Positions 18,075 through 26,572 of a stretch of 64,000 nucleotides of DNA are shown one piece after another. The DNA is from Tenacibaculum sp. M341 (lineage in GTDB: Bacteria; Bacteroidota; Bacteroidia; Flavobacteriales; Flavobacteriaceae), in assembly GCF_004337695.1 (NCBI RefSeq), contig NZ_SJXJ01000002.1, positions 186,001 through 250,000 on the forward strand, read 5' to 3'. How positions within the stretch are numbered: the first letter of the stretch is position 1; each line of letters opens with the position of its first letter. The position numbers and the translations under genes are program-made. The notes beneath the pieces were generated by a model that was given only the letters and a program-made list of their open reading frames with translations, was not told the origin of the DNA and did not search any database.

Positions 18075-18617
18075 ATGGAACAAAATATTCTTCACTACAG
18101 AATTGCTGAACGTGGTAAAATGCATGCGTTAGATAAAAACTACAAAGAAGCATTACGACATTATAAGGAAGCATTAAAATTGACACAAAAGCAGCAAGAT
18201 AGCGAACTGTTTTTTCAACATTACAGTCAGTGTGTAATGGAATCATTAGAGTTGTCAGGAGCTTATGATGAGGTCATATCATTTTGTGAAAACTACCGAT
18301 CTTTTTTAAAAGAAAAAGAGCAAGATGTTTTAGTTCGTAAGCATAATGCTTTCGTTAGTGAACGTCAGGCAATTCAACATATTTTAAAAGGTGAACAAGA
18401 AGAAGCGAAAGACTTATTACAAGAAATTCAAAAAGATTTAGGAAGAGGTAAACAACCTATCACCGATCAATTGCTAGGATGGCTGCTAAGAGGATATAAA
18501 ATAAATGCCGATCAATTAAAACAATTACAACAGAAACATAATTATTTCATTGTGAGAAAAGAATCGGTAAATCCTAAAATAGCCATGGATTTGCCTGAGG
18601 GAATTTCTCCTTTTTAA
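18075..18617 (+). CDS. TPR-like protein (operon gene 2)
   Basis: 180 residues, all helical, no signal peptide. Residues about 5-80 hold two TPR-like helix pairs (AERGKMHALDKNYKEALRHY and LELSGAYDEVISFCENY), with further helices to residue 140. The gene starts 1 bp after the preceding stop. TPR proteins mediate assembly, so a chaperone or adaptor role in the operon's product is plausible but inferred. The C-terminus (VNPKIAMDLPEGISPF) looks like an extended tail. Confidence 0.7.
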   Translation: MEQNILHYRIAERGKMHALDKNYKEALRHYKEALKLTQKQQDSELFFQHYSQCVMESLELSGAYDEVISFCENYRSFLKEKEQDVLVRKHNAFVSERQAIQHILKGEQEEAKDLLQEIQKDLGRGKQPITDQLLGWLLRGYKINADQLKQLQQKHNYFIVRKESVNPKIAMDLPEGISPF

Positions 18618-18637
18618 TTACTTAAAACCAATAAAAA

Positions 18638-20398
18638 ATGGCAAACGTTAAAACCTTTGACGAGGGAGCGAAAATTTTGCAAAACGTTGATGTTACCAGT
18701 ATGGTTACTGGATTAGCATTGGGGATTGCAAATGCGCAAGAACAATTAGACAACAATTCTGTAAAACAGATTACCACACTTGCTCAAACACAAGTTGGTG
18801 GAAAATCGTTGTTAGAACTTGGGTTCAGACCTGCTTTTTATGCTTTTGATCATGCAGATATATCTGTGTCATTAAGTTTAAAAATGGCAGTAAGTGAAGA
18901 ACTTGAAATTGATTTTGAATTAGAGTATGATTCTACTAGAAAAAAAGGATATACAGATGAGCATATTCAAAAAATCGAAAACAATTACAAAGAAGAAAAG
19001 TATAGAGAGTTTAAAAGCAGTCGAAAATACTGGACTACTTTATCAAATGAACATACTTTAAAAGTAAATGAGACTTCTGTTAATACAAGTACAAAAACAG
19101 GGAGTATTGAAAGAATTGATGAAACGGCTGGTAACCTTTCATCTGACGCTAAAATAGAACGTGTAGATTCTGAAATTATAGAAACAAAAGATGTAACCTC
19201 TACTGATACTACCAATAAGGTGCATGTGCATAATTATAAAGGTTTCGGAATGCTTTCTATGTTAAATTATTATGCCGAAGATACTGCTATTATAAAGGTT
19301 AAAAGTTATTCTGGTTTAAGTATCAAATTAAGTAACGCTTTAACCATTAGTGGAGCAAATTTAAATGCCAATTTAGGAAGTATATCGAATAGCGTTTTTA
19401 AAATGGGATTGAAAGATAACGACACTTTTACGGTGTATTTTGATTTCTCTAAACATCATCCAATCGATTTTACTTACAGTAAAGGAACGGCTCCTAATAA
19501 CATAAATCAATTAAAAGAAAAGTTAAGAGCTTTAGCTTTTATAATGAAAGAAGATACTGATGTAAAGATTAAAATTAAAGGTCATACAGATAGTGTTAGT
19601 GGAGATAAGTTTAATAAAGACTTAGGATTAAAAAGAGCTACAGGAGTAGCAAACTATTTGCAAGCTTTAGGAGTTAATCCATCTCAAATTACTGAAATAG
19701 TTTCTGAAGGAGAAGATGCAGCTAAAGCAGCTGTAGGTGATAATAAAAAAGACGCTGACTATAGAAAAGCCGTTATTGAAGTTGATACAGGAGGTAATGA
19801 ATACATTTATATTGAAGGAGGTGATTTTGTTGAGTCAGAATCTGTTGCTATTGTTGCAGATTGGTCTGTGTCAACTTCTGGTATTTTAAAGAAGTATGCA
19901 AAATTAGCGGCTAGTACAAATAAAAAACTAAAAGTAGAATCTGGTAGTGATGTTAGTATTGATAGCAATGTGAAAACTTTAGCACAGATCAATACTCAAT
20001 TTGAGAATAGCAATAAGTTTTATTCTCAAGTGTCTGGTGATGTAGTATATGCGGTACGTAAAGATGCTAAAATAGAATACACCTTATTCTCTAATGATTC
20101 TGAAGAATTAGTGATAGAAGATAAATCATCTAGTAGTCAAAACACACAAAATAGCAATGATACTTTACAGATTCATAAAGTTATCAACAGTAAATATTTT
20201 GCAAAGTCAGATGTAACTTCTATCAAAGATCCAAAAGTATCAGCTTGGAGTGGATCATTAGATTTTCGATATGCACGTCAGTTTAGTATGTCTGTAGAAG
20301 GGAATGCTAGTGTATCAGCCAGAATGGTATCGGTTCCTGCACCAACTGCTTTTGAAAACTATGTACAGTCATTAACTGGAACTTCATCAAACTCTTAG
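18638..20398 (+). CDS. AQ/PTFY-family protein with embedded OmpA-like domain (operon gene 3)
   Basis: 586 residues, no signal peptide or lipobox. The N-terminus has the operon's shared module: a helix with ALGIANAQEQLDNNS, then LELGFRPAFYAF and DISVSLSLKMAV. After a charged insert comes an OmpA-like domain (about 270-390) with GHTDSVSGDKFNKDLGLKRA; D318 and R333 are 15 apart, as in peptidoglycan-binding OmpA domains. A further unique region (about 390-530) leads to the shared tail (RQFSMSVEGNASVSARMVSV). Largest member of the family in the operon. An OmpA-like domain in a protein without an export signal is odd: either export is non-classical or the domain binds something else. Confidence 0.7.
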   Translation: MANVKTFDEGAKILQNVDVTSMVTGLALGIANAQEQLDNNSVKQITTLAQTQVGGKSLLELGFRPAFYAFDHADISVSLSLKMAVSEELEIDFELEYDSTRKKGYTDEHIQKIENNYKEEKYREFKSSRKYWTTLSNEHTLKVNETSVNTSTKTGSIERIDETAGNLSSDAKIERVDSEIIETKDVTSTDTTNKVHVHNYKGFGMLSMLNYYAEDTAIIKVKSYSGLSIKLSNALTISGANLNANLGSISNSVFKMGLKDNDTFTVYFDFSKHHPIDFTYSKGTAPNNINQLKEKLRALAFIMKEDTDVKIKIKGHTDSVSGDKFNKDLGLKRATGVANYLQALGVNPSQITEIVSEGEDAAKAAVGDNKKDADYRKAVIEVDTGGNEYIYIEGGDFVESESVAIVADWSVSTSGILKKYAKLAASTNKKLKVESGSDVSIDSNVKTLAQINTQFENSNKFYSQVSGDVVYAVRKDAKIEYTLFSNDSEELVIEDKSSSSQNTQNSNDTLQIHKVINSKYFAKSDVTSIKDPKVSAWSGSLDFRYARQFSMSVEGNASVSARMVSVPAPTAFENYVQSLTGTSSNS

Positions 20399-20402
20399 TA
20401 AT

Positions 20403-20912
20403 ATGTCAACGCCTAAAGTAATACAACAAATTACGAACGCACCATTACCAATGATGTTAGAAAAATTAGGAATGTCTATAGCCAATGCACAATCGGCGTT
20501 AGATGCTAATTCTATTCGTTTGGCTAATGAGTTGGCTTCGGTAAAAATTAATGTAGGCGATGAAGAATACAACCTGTTAAGTCTTGGTTTTGCTCCAACA
20601 TTTTATGCATTTACAGAAGCTTCTATAGAAATGAAAATGGAATTTTCTATGGCTGAAGCAGAAAGTTATGGTGGAGCTCTTGGGTTTAGTTACGGAAAAG
20701 GTCAAGGTAGTGGTAGTAGTAATACTACAAGTACAGGGAGTGAAAGTGAGAGTTCTACACAAATGTTTGGAGTATCTATCTCTGCACATTACGAACGAAA
20801 ATATTCAGCTTCTGCTGAAGGATCGTCGTCAATAGCAGCAAAAATAGTTGCGTTACCAGCGCCAGATATTTATTTCGAAGTACTAAAGTCTACACTAAAT
20901 AAAGATGAATAA
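20403..20912 (+). CDS. AQ/PTFY-family minimal protein (operon gene 4)
   Basis: 169 residues, no signal peptide. A compact family member: N-terminal helix APLPMMLEKLGMSIANAQSA, then EEYNLLSLGFAPTFYAF, a strand pair (EASIEMKMEFSMAEAES), a Gly/Ser/Thr-rich loop (about 95-118) and a C-terminal hairpin (HYERKYSASAEGSSSIAAKI) ending in a VALPAP-type motif. Begins 4 bp after the preceding stop. The layout resembles what I recall of DUF2589 proteins (AQ helix, LL-VPIP segment, YS-V tail with P-G motif), but that relationship needs a profile search. Function unknown. Confidence 0.65.
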   Translation: MSTPKVIQQITNAPLPMMLEKLGMSIANAQSALDANSIRLANELASVKINVGDEEYNLLSLGFAPTFYAFTEASIEMKMEFSMAEAESYGGALGFSYGKGQGSGSSNTTSTGSESESSTQMFGVSISAHYERKYSASAEGSSSIAAKIVALPAPDIYFEVLKSTLNKDE

Positions 20913-20931
20913 AAATTAAAAAACAAAAATT

Positions 20932-21873
20932 ATGAATATGTTTAATAACACCCCAGAAATAGGTCAAGAGCTTTTGAATGTACCTATGGGGGAAATGATT
21001 GAAAGCATGGCTATGTCTATAGCCAAGGCACAAATGGCATTAGATTCTAATTCTATTGAAGTTGCTGAAATGATGGGAGGACTAAGTCCCGTAAAAAGTA
21101 CTATCAAAGATGCAAATGGAAATGAACAAGAGTTTATCAATTTTAAAGATAGCCGTGTTTTCTTCGGAAAAGAAAGAGTTGATTTAACTGGAGCAGTTGA
21201 ATTGTATAATGCTAATAAAGATCAGGCGTATAGAGCTACAATCAAAGATAAAATAAAAGATGATATTGAGCCAGCTTATGAAAAGCCAGTGGTAGATGTT
21301 GATAAAGCACCTACTGATAATACAGCATTGTTTACTCCAGATAATCAAAAGAATGCTTCTGTTTTTTATAGAAAAAGTGCTTCAGAATGGTTTAAATATA
21401 ATCCAAGTGCTAATAGTGGAGCTGGAGCATATGAGGTAATAACTACACCTACTGCATCTACAACAGGACAGGTAATGAAAAAACCTAGTACTCCAGAAAG
21501 AGTACTTTTCTTACCACAACGATTATCGATGTTAGAATTAGGGTTTTCTCCTACTTTTTATCAGTTTGTAGATACTATCATTAAAGTATCAATAGAAATT
21601 AAGTTTACAAGAGAAGGTTCTTCATCATATTCTTATAAAAGAGATTCTAAAAGTACTACCAGAAGTGCAAGTTTTAGCTGGAGAAGAGGTATAAAAACCA
21701 ATAAAACAGTAACTACATCGCAAGTAAATGCAGGTTTTTCTCAAAAATATAGTTATTCGGCAGAAGGATCTAGTTTACTACAAACAAAGTTAGTACCTAT
21801 TCCGCCACCAGCAATTTTAGAACAACGTATTCAGCAACAAATGGAAATAGCAAGAGAAGAGGCTGAAAACTAG
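20932..21873 (+). CDS. AQ/PTFY-family protein with long insert (operon gene 5)
   Basis: 313 residues. The shared N-terminal helix (VPMGEMIESMAMSIAKAQMA) is separated from the shared LELGFSPTFYQFVD segment by an insert of about 150 residues (about 45-195). The insert contains a repeated-looking charged region and FYRKSASEWFKY, possibly a separate small domain. The tail (KYSYSAEGSSLLQTKLVPIP) is typical. No signal peptide. Third family member in the operon; 19 bp after the preceding gene. The insert makes it the most divergent of the compact members. Confidence 0.65.
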   Translation: MNMFNNTPEIGQELLNVPMGEMIESMAMSIAKAQMALDSNSIEVAEMMGGLSPVKSTIKDANGNEQEFINFKDSRVFFGKERVDLTGAVELYNANKDQAYRATIKDKIKDDIEPAYEKPVVDVDKAPTDNTALFTPDNQKNASVFYRKSASEWFKYNPSANSGAGAYEVITTPTASTTGQVMKKPSTPERVLFLPQRLSMLELGFSPTFYQFVDTIIKVSIEIKFTREGSSSYSYKRDSKSTTRSASFSWRRGIKTNKTVTTSQVNAGFSQKYSYSAEGSSLLQTKLVPIPPPAILEQRIQQQMEIAREEAEN

Positions 21874-21881
21874 TATTTGTT

Positions 21882-22367
21882 ATGGGTAGAATAACCAGAG
21901 AAATACAAAATGCACCCTTACCAGAAATGGTAAAAAGTTTGGGTATTGGTATTGCACAAGCGCAAAGAGCTTTAGACAAGGTTTCTATGGATTTAGCAAA
22001 AGAGCTTGTAAATACTAAGGTTGAAATGGGAGGAGAGGAGTATAGCTTATTGGCATTGGGCTTTACTCCAACCTTCTACCAATATGTTGATACATTTTTT
22101 GAATGTAAGATGTCTATTTCTATGACAGAATCTAAAGAGTTTGGAGCTTCTGTGTCGGTTAGTGGAGGATTTAATGTTGGTTTTGCAGCAGTAAGTGCAT
22201 CTGTATCGGCAAGTTATTCTCAAAAATATCAGTATTCAGCGGAAGCAAGTTCATTAATACGAACAAAGTTGGTAACGGTACCTAATCCGCCTGTTTTTGA
22301 ACAACGCTTACGAAGTATGATAGAGAATGAATTAGATAGTAAAAGAAATAATAATTCAAGTTTATAA
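21882..22367 (+). CDS. AQ/PTFY-family minimal protein (operon gene 6)
   Basis: 161 residues; the cleanest example of the family. N-terminal NAPLPEMVKSLGIGIAQAQR, then LLALGFTPTFYQYVDTF, two amphipathic strands (ECKMSISMTES, FGASVSVSGGFNVGF), a Gly/Ala/Ser-rich hairpin and the tail QKYQYSAEASSLIRTKLVTV with PNPPVFEQRLRSM. The tail's tyrosine and SAEASS residues are shared with genes 4 and 5. Predicted soluble beta-rich; alternating small residues would suit stacking into larger assemblies (inference). No signal peptide. Ends 1 bp before gene 7. Confidence 0.68.
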   Translation: MGRITREIQNAPLPEMVKSLGIGIAQAQRALDKVSMDLAKELVNTKVEMGGEEYSLLALGFTPTFYQYVDTFFECKMSISMTESKEFGASVSVSGGFNVGFAAVSASVSASYSQKYQYSAEASSLIRTKLVTVPNPPVFEQRLRSMIENELDSKRNNNSSL

Positions 22368-22368
22368 A

Positions 22369-23691
22369 ATGGCAAAACATTGGAAAAGCTTTGTTAAAAA
22401 GGAAACCACTCCAGTAAAAGAAGAGTTAGATTTTAAAACTCTTCTTTCCTCTGGAGGAAAAGAGGGAAATAAATCTTTAGAAGATGTTGCAGGATTTAAC
22501 ACAAATTTGAAATCGTTGTTAGAAGAGCAAAAAGAGCTAGAAGATAAAATGGCAGCGCTTACTGGCACTGATAAAGATGAGCAAGTAGATAAAAGATATG
22601 ACAATGAGATAAAAAGTGTTTATCAAAAACGAAAAGAAGAAAAAGAGGCAGCAAAGAAAAAAGCAAAGAGTAAAAAGAAGAAAGATGAATGGAAAGTTGA
22701 TACAGTTAAAAAAAGAAAATCAACTCCAGAAAAAGATACGTTTTCAAGAAATTTTAAAAAGAAAGAAGAAGGTTTTTTAAGAGCAACCAAAGAAATTAAA
22801 CGTACAGTATCAAATATTCAAAAAGAAAATAAAAAACTACAAAAGCCAGTAGAGATATTTTCTAAAAATAAAATAAAAAAAGAAAAAGTATCTGACCTAA
22901 TTATAAATGCTAAGAAAGGGAAAAAATTAGTGAATGCTTTACAAAAAAATAAAGCGAAGTCTTCTTTTAGAGTTGATAAGAAGAAAAAAAACGTAAAAGT
23001 TACTAAGAAAGAGTCAACAGAATTATTAAAAAACAAAACCAAAACAAACACAAATAAAGAATTAAAAAGTAGGACTGAAAAGACAATAGTTACACTAAGA
23101 GAAGTAAAAAAAGTAGGTGATAAGTTAGAGAATTTCGTAGATAATTCTCTTGGTAATACATCTTTTCAAAAAGAGGGTAAGGTAACACCTCAAAAAAGTA
23201 AAGGATTTGAAAATGTAGTTAAAGCAACTAAAAAAACAGTTAACACTTTTAAAACAGTAAAAAAGATAAGTAATAATCTAAATACTGGAGTTGAAAAAAT
23301 AGGTTCAAAAATTCCAGTAGATAAATCTTCAGATTTAGGAAAAACTATTGATAAAGTAGGAGGTATTTTAAATAAAGCAGATAAAAAGATAAAGAAAGTG
23401 GATACGCTTTTCAATAGTGCCAATAAGTATTTAGATAAAACATCCAATGTTGTAGGGCTTTTTAATAAAAAAGTGTCGAATACAGATTTTATAAAAACGA
23501 AAGATTTATCAGTAAAAGATGCTTTTAATCTAGATGTTCTTCAGCAGAAAAAAGAAAAACAAGAAGAGTCAGAAAGTTTTAAGGTTGAAAATAAAAAATT
23601 GACAGTTGATTTAGGAACGATAAAAAAAATTAAAAAAGGAATAGACACATTAAAAAGTGTAAAAAACACAAAAGATAGTTTTTCATTTTAA
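22369..23691 (+). CDS. Lysine-rich helical protein (operon gene 7)
   Basis: 440 residues with very high Lys content (runs such as KRKEEKEAAKKKAKSKKKK around residues 85-105), few aromatics and no signal peptide. The first 75 residues are acidic and helical, the middle is strongly basic, and the C-terminal half has amphipathic helices with repeating spacing (VVKATKKTVNTFKTVKKISN; IDKVGGILNKADKKIKKVDT). I recognise no family. The composition suits an internal scaffold, nucleic-acid-binding or polyanion-binding component. The local AT bias inflates Lys (AAA) codons but does not explain the clustering. Confidence 0.6.
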   Translation: MAKHWKSFVKKETTPVKEELDFKTLLSSGGKEGNKSLEDVAGFNTNLKSLLEEQKELEDKMAALTGTDKDEQVDKRYDNEIKSVYQKRKEEKEAAKKKAKSKKKKDEWKVDTVKKRKSTPEKDTFSRNFKKKEEGFLRATKEIKRTVSNIQKENKKLQKPVEIFSKNKIKKEKVSDLIINAKKGKKLVNALQKNKAKSSFRVDKKKKNVKVTKKESTELLKNKTKTNTNKELKSRTEKTIVTLREVKKVGDKLENFVDNSLGNTSFQKEGKVTPQKSKGFENVVKATKKTVNTFKTVKKISNNLNTGVEKIGSKIPVDKSSDLGKTIDKVGGILNKADKKIKKVDTLFNSANKYLDKTSNVVGLFNKKVSNTDFIKTKDLSVKDAFNLDVLQQKKEKQEESESFKVENKKLTVDLGTIKKIKKGIDTLKSVKNTKDSFSF

Positions 23692-23702
23692 AAACAAAAC
23701 CA

Positions 23703-24410
23703 ATGAGCTCAGTAAACAATGCATTAACATTAAAACAGATATTGTTAGGTATTTCCGATAGTTTAAATGAAGCGCAAAATCATTTAAGAAATGTAAAACC
23801 ATATGATGAATTCGGTAGACCTAATACCTTATATACATTACCTTATTTAGATTTCAATTTGCAAGTTGAAGCTGAATTTGAGAAAGAAACAAGTAGTACT
23901 TCACAAAAAGATACTTCTTATCCAGTTTCTAGTCCGTACGAAAAATCATATAAAAAAGGTTACGAAAAATCAATAGCTTTTAAGCCTGTTGCTATTACCA
24001 ATACAGATACCAAAGAAACCAATAAGATAACCAGTACTATTTCAGGTAGGTTTGTAGCTATTGTACCTAATGAAGGTTTGCCTCAATTAATTATTAATGC
24101 TACACCAAAACCGACCAATAATATTCATGAGTTTGATATAGAAGTGGAAGTTTTTAATGCAGCAGGAGAAAAAATTTCTGACGCATTGGTAGAATGTAAT
24201 TACAATCAGCAAAAAACAGCATTATTAAATCCCAATGTTACTTTAAATCATACTACTACTTTTTTAAATACTAGCGAAATTAGAACAGATGTTAATGGAA
24301 AATCAATAGCGAAGGTAAAAGTAGATGGAGTAGATTATGCAAGTGGTTACATTTTAATTATAGAAGTAAATGTAGGAAATGTATTTACTAAAATTTCAAT
24401 TCAAAACTAA
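23703..24410 (+). CDS. AQ-family N-terminus with Ig-like C-terminal domain (operon gene 8)
   Basis: 235 residues, no signal peptide. The N-terminus retains a degenerate form of the shared module: LKQILLGISDSLNEAQNHLR, then LYTLPYLDFNLQVEAEFE, which takes the place of LGF-PTFY-F-D. A Ser/Thr/Lys-rich stretch leads to a C-terminal beta-sandwich of about 120 residues (VAIVPNEGLPQLIINATP; VEVFNAAGEKISDALVEC; TDVNGKSIAKVKVDGVDY), which resembles an Ig-like/Big-type fold. It is therefore the fifth relative of the family in the operon and probably an adaptor variant. Function unknown. Confidence 0.6.
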   Translation: MSSVNNALTLKQILLGISDSLNEAQNHLRNVKPYDEFGRPNTLYTLPYLDFNLQVEAEFEKETSSTSQKDTSYPVSSPYEKSYKKGYEKSIAFKPVAITNTDTKETNKITSTISGRFVAIVPNEGLPQLIINATPKPTNNIHEFDIEVEVFNAAGEKISDALVECNYNQQKTALLNPNVTLNHTTTFLNTSEIRTDVNGKSIAKVKVDGVDYASGYILIIEVNVGNVFTKISIQN

Positions 24411-24413
24411 GTT

Positions 24414-25892
24414 ATGGCAGTCAATTTAGAGCATATACAATTTCAAGGAATCATATTTGATGCATCCAATACTCTTATTTCTGAGTACCCAATTCATATT
24501 CAATTTTATAATGTGAATTTAAAAAGTTGGTTGTCGTTAACTGAAAAATCTATTGTATTAAAGAAATCGAAGTTTTTATACGAGTTAGAAATTCCAGACA
24601 GAATATCTACTAGTAACCAAACAATGCGAATTGTAAGAGAGGTATTAAAATCTGGAGGAATTCCTTCTTTTAGAATTGTAAAAGAAAGTAAAGAAGATAT
24701 TATTGAAGTAATAGCGAGAAGTTATACTACAACCATTCAACAAGAAAAAGAAATTGTAAATATCAATTTTGGAGAGCATTGGCTATTAAATAAAGAAGCT
24801 TTTATTCAAAAAGAAGATCATGTAATCATCGCTTCTTCTGTTCCTGTTTTTGAAATGAGTTCAACTTTAGAAAGTTTGAAAGAAGAAAGAGAAAAGTTCA
24901 ATCAAGATAAAGCAAAACTTTCAAAGGAAATAGAGGGATTAAATACAGCTATAACAACACTTTCTAAAGAAAAGGAAATAATTGAAAATAACGTAGCTAC
25001 AAAAGATACGGCGATTAATGAGTTAAATGAAAGAGTCGTATTGTTGCAAGCCAAACTTAATGAAGAAATATCAGCAAAAGAAGAATTAACAACTGCCACA
25101 ATTTCATTACGAGCACAAATAAATGAGCAACAAAAGATGATTGCTGATTATGAGAAAGAAGCAAGTGAGAATTATAAGGAAAGATTTTTTGCTTTAGAAA
25201 AGCAAGTAATAAAAGTTGAGAAAGAAAAAAATGATTTAGTAAAAGAAAAGCAGGCTTTTTTAGAAAGTGTGAAAAAGCTGCAGTTAGATACTGAAAAGTA
25301 CAAAGATATTATTAAAGAAAAAGATGCTGAGTTGTCAACAAATCAGGTGTTAGTGTCATCTTTAGAACAAAAGACGGAAAAATTAAGAGAAGAATTAGAA
25401 GAAGCTAGAAGTTATAATCAAACAGAACATCCTAATAAATTGGCTGCAAGTAAAGTGTATGGAAGCATAGTAAATGATGTTATTAAGGCAGATGAGGAGT
25501 TAGCTAATTCGAGGTTTAAACTTGCAAATGTTTCTTTAAATCTAAAAACTACTGTAGAAAAAGGACCTGAAGGAACTTTATTAGGATTACTCGATTTCGA
25601 ATCGGCTAAAGGAATTAATGGTGCGGCAGTAAGTGATATAAGTATTGATATTGTACCTAATAATGCTGCTGTTGTTACAAACGGATTAAAGATGCCAAAT
25701 ATTTTAGGTCTTACAGAAACAGCGGTTAGAAAGGTATTGCTTGATTATGGCTTAAAGTTAGATGCAGTTTATCATGCAACTGATAATCAGAATTTAGTAG
25801 AAGGGCAGTCGTTTAAACAATCACCAGCACCTGAAGCTACTATTGAAGAAGGACAAGAGGTTATAGTAATTTTTGCAAAATCAATAAAATAA
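24414..25892 (+). CDS. Coiled-coil protein with C-terminal PASTA domain (operon gene 9)
   Basis: 492 residues, no signal peptide or TM. Residues about 1-115 form a beta-rich domain (HIQFQGIIFDASNTLISEYP), about 145-330 a long coiled coil (heptads through LNERVVLLQAKLNEEISAKE), and about 415-492 a PASTA-like domain (MPNILGLTETAVRKVLLDYG, then QSPAPEATIEEGQEVIVIF). PASTA domains normally sit outside the cell on penicillin-binding proteins or Ser/Thr kinases, so one on a soluble-looking protein in a Gram-negative is unusual. The shape (head, rod, binding tip) suggests a linker or tether. No transport signal is visible. Confidence 0.68.
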   Translation: MAVNLEHIQFQGIIFDASNTLISEYPIHIQFYNVNLKSWLSLTEKSIVLKKSKFLYELEIPDRISTSNQTMRIVREVLKSGGIPSFRIVKESKEDIIEVIARSYTTTIQQEKEIVNINFGEHWLLNKEAFIQKEDHVIIASSVPVFEMSSTLESLKEEREKFNQDKAKLSKEIEGLNTAITTLSKEKEIIENNVATKDTAINELNERVVLLQAKLNEEISAKEELTTATISLRAQINEQQKMIADYEKEASENYKERFFALEKQVIKVEKEKNDLVKEKQAFLESVKKLQLDTEKYKDIIKEKDAELSTNQVLVSSLEQKTEKLREELEEARSYNQTEHPNKLAASKVYGSIVNDVIKADEELANSRFKLANVSLNLKTTVEKGPEGTLLGLLDFESAKGINGAAVSDISIDIVPNNAAVVTNGLKMPNILGLTETAVRKVLLDYGLKLDAVYHATDNQNLVEGQSFKQSPAPEATIEEGQEVIVIFAKSIK

Positions 25893-25898
25893 AAGAAC

Positions 25899-26567
25899 AT
25901 GTCAAATAATTCATACGATCATGCAAAAGATGCTTTTGCAGCTCCGTTAGGAGATTTTATAGCATCAATAGGAGAAGGAGTAGGAGAGGCACAAGCAGCT
26001 TTAGATGAAGGTTCATTAAGGCAAACATTAGAAATTTATAATAGTGATCCAGATAAATCTCATGAAACATTAAAAATGTTACGAGATGTTGGTTATCAGC
26101 CTACATTTTATACTATTCCGAAAACAACAGCAAAAGCAAAAATTTCATTATCTATTTCACAGCAAAACGCTGGGATTGTTAATTCAAAAAATAAAGCTTT
26201 TCGCCCTAAAATGTATGCTACTCCAGTGAATGCATCTAATACGAATAAATACAATATGAGTTTAAATGCAACAGCTGAAATCGAATTTGATATTGTTCCT
26301 GTTCCGCCTACAGATATGCAAGTAATTCGTTTTTTACCAAATGTTGTTGATAAAGTAGTGTTAGATACTGATAATAATGAGAAAATAGTAAAAAGAACAT
26401 TTAAAGAGATAAAGGAATTGTTAGGTAGTTATAATTTGTCGTACGAAATTCAAGGTGAAAAAGAGGACGATCCAGTAACTGATGAAACTACTTTCTCTGA
26501 ACAACTTCCAAAGTTTGAAGAAAAGAAGTTAATACGAGCGGATGATGTAATTACACTAGTGGTTTAG
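25899..26567 (+). CDS. AQ/PTFY-family protein with PASTA-like tail (operon gene 10)
   Basis: 222 residues, no signal peptide. Shared N-terminal module: AAPLGDFIASIGEGVGEAQA, then LRDVGYQPTFYTI and strands KAKISLSISQQN; the family tail (ATAEIEFDIVPVPP) ends near residue 145. A PASTA-like module follows (about 148-222; RTFKEIKELLGSYNLSYEI, then SEQLPKFEEKKLIRADD). It thus links the AQ/PTFY family directly to the PASTA module of the preceding gene. Last gene of the operon; a heptad repeat array and an intrinsic terminator follow. Confidence 0.66.
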   Translation: MSNNSYDHAKDAFAAPLGDFIASIGEGVGEAQAALDEGSLRQTLEIYNSDPDKSHETLKMLRDVGYQPTFYTIPKTTAKAKISLSISQQNAGIVNSKNKAFRPKMYATPVNASNTNKYNMSLNATAEIEFDIVPVPPTDMQVIRFLPNVVDKVVLDTDNNEKIVKRTFKEIKELLGSYNLSYEIQGEKEDDPVTDETTFSEQLPKFEEKKLIRADDVITLVV

Positions 26568-26572
26568 TTTTG

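Noticed and set aside
17009-26567. Phage, prophage or contractile injection system
   Set aside because: No tail sheath, tube, baseplate, integrase, portal or terminase product is recognisable, and no att-like repeats flank the operon. The Lys-rich and coiled-coil products alone do not justify the call.
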